Part shown: positions 1 to 4,209 of the stretch, piece after piece
How the letters are laid out: the number at the start of each line of letters is the position of its first letter
Position numbering within the stretch: the first letter of the stretch is position 1
NCBI GenBank assembly: GCA_026225435.1
Contig: JAMFST010001155.1
Coordinates: 1-6,241, forward strand
Direction: 5' to 3'
Source of the DNA: Labilithrix luteola
GTDB lineage: Bacteria > Myxococcota_A > Polyangia > Polyangiales > Polyangiaceae
Length of the DNA: 6,241 bases
Program-made: the position numbers and the translations under genes
Notes under the pieces: model-generated
What the model was told of the DNA's origin: nothing
The model's database searches: none
Seen by the model: the letters and a program-made list of their open reading frames with translations, nothing else

Positions 1-626
1 GACGACTCCACGGTCTTGACGCACTTCTCCTCGTAGGCGGTCGTCAGATCGAGACCGCAGGTCACGAGAGTGCTGCCGCTGCAGAAGACGTCTCCGGGCT
101 TGTGCCCGGCGCAGGCGGTGACCTCCGCCGCGCAGGTGCCGAGCTGCCCGCTGGCGGACCCGTTGCCGACGATGCCGCCGTCGTTCTGGACGCCGCTGTC
201 CGGATACTCGCCGACGTCGAAGCGGCAAAGGGTGCTGTTGGTGCACGCGCCGTTCGGCGCCCACACCCCGTTGTCGCAGATGATCTGCTCCAGCTGCTGC
301 CCCTGATCGCAGGCGAGCGCGCTGCCCGCGCAGCAGGGCGAGCCGATGACCGCGATCGTCGGCGACACCGCGCCATCCGCGCAGAGGACGGGCGCAGCGT
401 CGACCACGTCCGTCGTCGTCGCGTCGGAGATGCCCGTCGCATCCCCGCCGGGTCCGCCGTCGTCGATGGTGGCGTCCGGCGAACGTCCGCCGTCGCCGAC
501 CGCGCCGCCGTCATCGACCTCCGTGTACGTGCCGTCGATGCCGAGGATCGCGCTGCAACCGGCCATGGCCAAGGCGCCGATGGCGGCGAAGAGAAGACGA
601 GAAGATTTCAAAACGACACGCCCCAT
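1..626 (-). CDS. Cys-rich lipoprotein with Asp/Gly-rich linker (C-terminus cut by window edge)
   Basis: The first 208 residues of a probable outer-membrane or surface lipoprotein of unknown function. A basic n-region and hydrophobic core lead to the lipobox ALAMAGC with the lipidated Cys at residue 24 (Ser at +2). Residues 32-80 form an Asp/Gly/Thr-rich, low-complexity linker. From residue 82 onward there are 12 further Cys in what look like two degenerate modules (first Cys at 99 and 165), each beginning C-x6-C-x9/10-C; the first contains a CDNGVW segment. Such modules are common in myxobacterial secreted proteins and presumably form disulfides. The start is uncertain. ATG at 626 has GGGGGA 8 bases upstream but overlaps the preceding gene by 19 bp. 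An in-frame TTG at 611 overlaps its stop as TTGA and gives a tighter signal peptide (MKSSRLLFAAIGALAMAGC). Overlap implies co-transcription and probably coupled translation with the upstream TPR/PEGA gene. The frame is clearly coding; function is not recognised. Confidence 0.8.
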   Translation of the reverse strand, partial: MGRVVLKSSRLLFAAIGALAMAGCSAILGIDGTYTEVDDGGAVGDGGRSPDATIDDGGPGGDATGISDATTTDVVDAAPVLCADGAVSPTIAVIGSPCCAGSALACDQGQQLEQIICDNGVWAPNGACTNSTLCRFDVGEYPDSGVQNDGGIVGNGSASGQLGTCAAEVTACAGHKPGDVFCSGSTLVTCGLDLTTAYEEKCVKTVES

Positions 627-1708
627 TCGGCAGTTCCCCCGCCGCGAGCGACGGAGGGTCGGAACCACATCTGGCTGGGGGAGCCCCCGGAGCTCGCGCT
701 CGCCGGATCGCCGTGCGGCGTGGTGACCAGGAAGATCACCCCGAGCACGACCCCGAGCCCGCCGACGACGGCGGTCGCGGTGGACACCGCGGCGAACGTG
801 CGCGCGCTGTCCTGCTTGCTCTTGCCGTCGCCGGTGCACTGGTCCTGCGAGTTGCACAGATCGTTGCCGTCACTGTGCTTGCTCAGCGCCAGCCCGCCGA
901 AGGTTCCGGCGACCGCGATGGCCACGCCGCCGACGACGAGCGAGGTGATCCCCACCGGCTTGTGCCACGAGCCCGGGCGAGCCGCCTGGTCCACGCCCGG
1001 CGTGCCGGAGCCGCTGAAGGACGTCGTCGTCTGCCCGTTCGCGACGCCCGCGCCGCTGCCCGCCGGGAGGACGGCCACCGACACCACCTTGCTCTTCTCG
1101 AGGTGCGGGATGGTGACCGTCTGCGTCGCCGGCCCGACCGGAACGGTCACGCGCGTGCTGTACGGATCGCGTCCGTCGGCGTGCGCCACCAGCTCGTGCG
1201 GCCCGGGATCGAGCGGCAGCGGCGTGCCCAGCGGCGCCGAGCCGAGGTCCTTCCCGTCGAGCTGCAGGGTGAGGTCGCGGTCCGCCGGATCGACGGTCAC
1301 GAAGGTCACCTTCGACAGCTTCGCCTCCAGCGCGGCGGCGTGCTTCCTCGCGTAGGTCTCGCGGGCGGCGGTCTTCTGCGCGCGGGCCTCGGCAGCGGCC
1401 TCGTTGAACTCGCCCCAGGCGGTGCCGATCTTGCCGATCTCCTCGTGACAGGCGGCCATGTTGAGCAACGTGCCGACCTTGGGATCGAGCCGGTAGCTCT
1501 CCTCGAACTTGGGGCAGGCGGCGACGTGATCCCCCTTCGCCTCGAGCGCCTTGCCGTCGCGGAAGAGAGCGTCGGCCAGGGCGCTGTCGGCCGGGGACGC
1601 CGACGCCACCGTCGCGCCGCCGGCGAGCGCCATCGTGGCCAGCGCGAAGGCTGCGCCCACCACGCCCAGCCTTCGCCCGCGCTTCATCGTCGCCATCCGC
1701 GCCGTCAT
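608..1708 (-). CDS. Exported TPR / PEGA-like domain protein with two C-terminal hydrophobic segments
   Basis: A protein of about 366 residues of a type often found beside Ser/Thr kinases in myxobacteria; its molecular role is unknown. With GTG 1711 as residue 1, a signal peptide runs from about 9 to 39 (KRGRR, long Ala/Gly/Val core, ASASPA cleavage region). Residues 45-110 are a TPR-like helical pair (ALFRDGKALEAKGD, FEESYRLDPKVGTLLNMAACHE), followed by an Ala/Glu/Lys-rich helix to about 132. Residues 135-200 are a PEGA-like beta domain (LQLDGKDLG, LPLDPGPHELVAHADG). Two Gly/Ala-rich hydrophobic stretches (about 253-276 and 305-329) flank a short loop with Cys 286 and 292, and the tail ends in the strand-like AEWGVSF. 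Possible starts are GTG 1711, ATG 1708, ATG 1696 and ATG 1687. ATG 1687 gives the most compact signal peptide and has GGATGG just upstream; ATG 1708 has only AGG. It lies about 45 bp after the kinase stop and overlaps the lipoprotein gene, so it is the middle gene of an operon. PEGA assignment is by pattern only. Confidence 0.85.
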   Translation of the reverse strand: MTARMATMKRGRRLGVVGAAFALATMALAGGATVASASPADSALADALFRDGKALEAKGDHVAACPKFEESYRLDPKVGTLLNMAACHEEIGKIGTAWGEFNEAAAEARAQKTAARETYARKHAAALEAKLSKVTFVTVDPADRDLTLQLDGKDLGSAPLGTPLPLDPGPHELVAHADGRDPYSTRVTVPVGPATQTVTIPHLEKSKVVSVAVLPAGSGAGVANGQTTTSFSGSGTPGVDQAARPGSWHKPVGITSLVVGGVAIAVAGTFGGLALSKHSDGNDLCNSQDQCTGDGKSKQDSARTFAAVSTATAVVGGLGVVLGVIFLVTTPHGDPASASSGGSPSQMWFRPSVARGGGTAEWGVSF

Positions 1709-1753
1709 CACAGCCTGTCGTTCTTTCTCTGTCCGTGCCGCTCGTACCGCGCG

Positions 1754-3274
1754 TTAGTACCGCTCATCGAGCACGTTGGGGTCGTCTTCCGCCGGCTTGG
1801 CCGGCGTGGAGCCCGCGGCCGTCGCCTTCGGGCCGCGCGCAGCACCGGGGACGCCCCGAGGCGCCGCCGGGGAGGGGACGACCTTCGCGTTGGTGACGGC
1901 GGCCGGCGAGACCGCGCCCGGTGCGCCCGCTGCGACCGGCGCAACGGGTGCAGGCGCGGCTTGCGGCGCGGCTCCCGCTCCCGGAGAAAGCGCGGCCGGG
2001 ACCGGTGCCACGGCCGTCACCGGAGGTGCAGCGACGGTCATGCCGCCGCGCGCCGGCTCGCTGGCCGTGACCAGCCCGGAGTCCGCCGCGGCGCCCGTCT
2101 TGCTGGCGACGCCGTGCGCGGACGCCGTGTCCGCCGTCCTGTAGAACACGAACGCCGCCAGCGCGCTCGCCGCGACGGTCACGCCGCCGGCGAACCACTT
2201 CATGCGGTGACGCCGCACGGTCTGCAGCTCGCCGGCGGCGGTGGTCACGCGCGGGTCGAACTGGTCGTGGTAGATCGGCCCCGACTGCGTCACCGAGAAC
2301 GGCGGAAGCGACCGCGACGAGTCGGTGAAGGGGACCGGCGTGCCGTAGGGCGCGAGCGCCGCCGACAGCTCCTGCACCGTCTGGAAGCGCTGGGTGCGGT
2401 TGCGCGCCAGGCAGCGGCGGATGACCGAGTCGAGCCCCGAGGGGATGCGCGAGTCGAGCTTCTGCGCCGAGGGGATCGGATCTTCGAGGATCGACCCGAA
2501 CACCTCGCCCAGCGTGTCCCCGTCGAAGGGCGTCTTGCCGGTGAGCAGCTCGAAGAGCACCACGCCGAGCGACCAGATGTCCGAGCGGGTGTCGACCGTC
2601 TTCGGCGACTTGACCTGCTCGGGGGACATGTACACCGGCGAGCCGACCATCACCTTGGTGGTGGTGAGCGAGTGATCGGCGCGGCTGGTCGACTTGGAGA
2701 TGCCGAAGTCGACGATCTTCACCGACAGCCCGCCCATCGCCTCGCGGGCCAGGAACAGGTTGGCCGGCTTGATGTCGCGGTGGACGATCTGCTCCTTGTG
2801 CGCCTCGGCGAGCGCTTCGCATGCCTGCCGGACCGAGTCGGCCGCGTCGCGCGGGGAGAAGGCACCGTCGCGATCGAGGCGAACCCCGAGGTCTTCCCCC
2901 TCGAGCAGCTCCATCACCATGAACGGCGAGCCGTCGTTCAGGTGGCCGACGTCGAGCACGCGGGCGACGTGGGTGTTGCGCAGCTTGGCGAGCGAGCGCC
3001 CCTCGCGGATGAAGCGCTGCACCGCATCGGGGTGCAGGAGCGCCTCGGGAAGCAAGAGCTTGAGCGCGACGCGGCGGTCGAGCGCCATGTCGTGCGTCGC
3101 CAGCACGATGCCCATCCCGCCGCGACCGAGCGTGCGCTCGACCACGAAGCGACCACCGAGGACGGAGCCCTCGGCGAACCGATCCGCCGGCGCCGGGTTC
3201 GCGACGGTCACGTCGATGGGGGGCGTCACGTCCACGTCGAACGACAAGGAAGCCTCTGGATCACCGTTAGGCAA
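1754..3274 (-). CDS. Membrane-anchored Hanks-type Ser/Thr protein kinase with Ala/Pro-rich tail
   Basis: A 506-residue Ser/Thr kinase (PknB/Stk-like) that should phosphorylate proteins from the cytoplasmic face of the inner membrane. All catalytic motifs are intact: Gly loop GRGGMG (50-55), ALK Lys72, helix-C Glu91, HRDIKPAN with Asp167 and Asn172, DFG at 189-191, an activation loop with Thr204-206, SPE at 217-219, and DIWSLG with Asp232. It is therefore an RD kinase and probably active by autophosphorylation. The kinase domain covers about 43-310. A juxtamembrane region containing RRHRMKW leads to one transmembrane helix (about 361-378). A low-complexity Ala/Pro/Gly/Val tail (380-490) follows, ending in the acidic DDPNVLDERY. 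There is no PASTA, PEGA or TPR sensor domain in the tail. No ATG precedes the Gly loop. The chosen start is TTG 3274; TTG 3247, with GAGG 5 bases upstream, is at least as good, and GTG codons follow. It heads a leftward operon with the TPR/PEGA and lipoprotein genes. Confidence 0.95.
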   Translation of the reverse strand: MPNGDPEASLSFDVDVTPPIDVTVANPAPADRFAEGSVLGGRFVVERTLGRGGMGIVLATHDMALDRRVALKLLLPEALLHPDAVQRFIREGRSLAKLRNTHVARVLDVGHLNDGSPFMVMELLEGEDLGVRLDRDGAFSPRDAADSVRQACEALAEAHKEQIVHRDIKPANLFLAREAMGGLSVKIVDFGISKSTSRADHSLTTTKVMVGSPVYMSPEQVKSPKTVDTRSDIWSLGVVLFELLTGKTPFDGDTLGEVFGSILEDPIPSAQKLDSRIPSGLDSVIRRCLARNRTQRFQTVQELSAALAPYGTPVPFTDSSRSLPPFSVTQSGPIYHDQFDPRVTTAAGELQTVRRHRMKWFAGGVTVAASALAAFVFYRTADTASAHGVASKTGAAADSGLVTASEPARGGMTVAAPPVTAVAPVPAALSPGAGAAPQAAPAPVAPVAAGAPGAVSPAAVTNAKVVPSPAAPRGVPGAARGPKATAAGSTPAKPAEDDPNVLDERY

Positions 3275-3389
3275 TGCCTTCTCGTTGTCGCATGAATGGA
3301 CTGTCCGGGCCAGCGTCGTCGACGAAGAGAAACGTCAAGGGCCGCGTGTGTCTAGGTGTGCGTGGCTGGCGTAGACTCGCGTGCATCGC
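3275..3389. promoter_or_regulatory. Divergent intergenic region with promoters for both gene sets
   Basis: This roughly 115-bp gap is the only space available for promoters of the leftward kinase operon and the rightward glycosyltransferase gene. No convincing sigma-70 promoter is visible. On the plus strand, TAGACT (3372-3377) could be a -10 element; it would place the transcript start near 3384, at or just before the glycosyltransferase start codon, but there is no good -35. On the minus strand, TTGACG (3338-3333) resembles a -35 but has no -10 at the right distance. TCGTCGACGA (3316-3325) is a perfect 10-bp palindrome in the middle of the gap and could be an operator, although palindromes of this length are not rare by chance. 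Existence of promoters here is inferred from layout; exact elements are unsupported. Confidence 0.4.
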
Positions 3390-4187
3390 ATGTCGGACAA
3401 CCAGGACCGCGCCCAGGTCAAAGGGCCTCTGAACGTCGTCGTCTCCACGCCTTGTTACGGCGGGCTGATGACCCACGTGTATGTCACCTCCCTCCTCAAG
3501 CTCATGGCGGTGCTTCCCGGGCAGGGGGTCCGACTCGGCTTGTCGACCGCCGCGCACGACTCGCTCGTCCCGCGCAGCCGCAACGCGCTCGTGAAGGCGT
3601 TCCTCGATTTTCCCGGCGCCACGCATCTCCTCTTCGTCGACGCGGACATCGGCTTCGAGCCGGAGGCAGTGCAGCGGATGCTCGCCTTCGACCAGGACGT
3701 GGTCGCCGGGATGTACCCGGTGAAGGTGATCGACTGGGATCGCGTGGGGACGGCGGCGACGCAGGCGCGCACCGGCACCGTCACCCCCCCGGAGCTGCGT
3801 CAGGCGGGGCTCCACTTCGTCGGCGTGCCGCTGCTGCCGGGCGAGCCTGGCTTCGAGGAGCGCGACGGCTTCGTCACCGCTCGCTACACGGGCACCGGCT
3901 TCATGCTCATCAAGCGGCAGGTCCTCGAGCGGATGATGGCCGGCTACCCGGAGACGCAATACCGCACGATGCAGACGTACCCGGCCCCGCCCGAAGCCGG
4001 CGCGCCTTACCACAACCTCTTCGATTGCATCGTCCACCCGGAGACGCGGATGTACCTCAGCGAGGACTACACCTTCTGCCACCGCTTCCGCGCCATCGGC
4101 GGCCAGATCTGGCTCGATATGCGCAGCAAGCTGCGACACGTCGGCGCGATGGAGTTCGAGGGAACTCCATCGGTGCAGATCTTGTGA
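3390..4187 (+). CDS. GT-A-fold glycosyltransferase-like protein with DxD motif
   Basis: A soluble protein of 265 residues resembling GT-A-fold (GT2-like) glycosyltransferases, which move a sugar from a nucleotide-sugar donor to an acceptor. Donor and acceptor cannot be told from the sequence. An N-terminal strand (NVVVSTPCYGG, 15-25) is followed by SRNALVKAFLD (63-73) and THLLFVDADIGF (78-89), where Asp84-x-Asp86 is the expected metal/nucleotide-sugar DxD motif. Then come VVAGMYPVK (104-112) and YTGTGFMLIKR (166-176). LSEDYTFCHR (223-232) could supply the catalytic acidic residue, and RHVG with His250 a further metal ligand. No signal peptide or transmembrane segment is visible, so it is probably cytoplasmic. 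ATG 3390 is preferred over GTG 3381; neither has a recognisable Shine-Dalgarno sequence, and a leaderless transcript is possible. The stop lies 19 bp before prkA in the same direction, so the two are probably co-transcribed. The exact family is not recognised. Confidence 0.85.
   Translation: MSDNQDRAQVKGPLNVVVSTPCYGGLMTHVYVTSLLKLMAVLPGQGVRLGLSTAAHDSLVPRSRNALVKAFLDFPGATHLLFVDADIGFEPEAVQRMLAFDQDVVAGMYPVKVIDWDRVGTAATQARTGTVTPPELRQAGLHFVGVPLLPGEPGFEERDGFVTARYTGTGFMLIKRQVLERMMAGYPETQYRTMQTYPAPPEAGAPYHNLFDCIVHPETRMYLSEDYTFCHRFRAIGGQIWLDMRSKLRHVGAMEFEGTPSVQIL
4147..4172 (+). repeat. Perfect 11-bp inverted repeat (hairpin) in the 3' end of the glycosyltransferase gene
   Basis: CGATGGAGTTC (4147-4157) and GAACTCCATCG (4162-4172) are exact reverse complements separated by the 4-base loop GAGG. 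In RNA this would be a strong hairpin 12 bases before the stop codon and 34 bases before the prkA ATG. The 3' arm uses the codons GGA, ACT and CCA, all ending in A or T, in a gene where most codons end in G or C. No T-run follows, so it is not a standard intrinsic terminator. A processing site, mRNA stabiliser, attenuator or DNA-binding site are all possible. Confidence 0.75.
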
Positions 4188-4188
4188 C

Positions 4189-4209
4189 CGTGGTACCCTC
4201 GGTGCCATG
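4189..4209 (+). promoter_or_regulatory. Hairpin enclosing the prkA start codon
   Basis: CGTGGTACC (4189-4197), loop CTC (4198-4200) and GGTGCCATG (4201-4209) can form a continuous 9-bp stem including two G-U wobbles. The 3' strand ends with the prkA ATG, so the start codon would be base-paired. No Shine-Dalgarno sequence lies upstream. The 5' arm begins two bases after the stop codon of the preceding gene, so a ribosome terminating there would be expected to open the stem. The pairing is read directly from sequence; the regulatory role is inferred. Confidence 0.45.

Noticed and set aside
673..690. G5-AG-C5 inverted repeat near the end of the TPR/PEGA gene
   Set aside because: The 2-base loop is too short for a good hairpin, the alternative GGCT/AGCC stem is weak, and no T-run follows on either strand.
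102..1355. Plus-strand open frame opposite the lipoprotein and TPR/PEGA genes
   Set aside because: No domain or plausible N-terminus; the minus strand has a signal peptide, lipobox and TPR pattern in the same space.
1744..1763. Direct repeat GTACCGC beside the kinase stop codon
   Set aside because: Seven bases is within chance expectation in this GC-rich sequence and one copy is within coding sequence.
1827..2060. Repetitive GC-rich stretch in the kinase tail, considered as a repeat element
   Set aside because: It is in frame and encodes an Ala/Pro/Gly/Val-rich low-complexity linker, common in myxobacterial kinases; no regular DNA repeat unit was found.
713..3295. Long plus-strand open frame of about 860 codons opposite the kinase and TPR/PEGA genes
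   Set aside because: It is antisense to genes with intact motifs, and its translation is Arg/Gly/Ala-rich low complexity. It is a GC-skew shadow.
3333..3338. TTGACG on the minus strand as a -35 box for the kinase operon
   Set aside because: The sequence 16-18 bases downstream (around CGCTGG) does not resemble a -10 box.
3267..4208. Minus-strand open frame opposite the glycosyltransferase gene
   Set aside because: It is Arg/His/Glu-rich with no motifs and antisense to a protein with DxD and other GT-A motifs.
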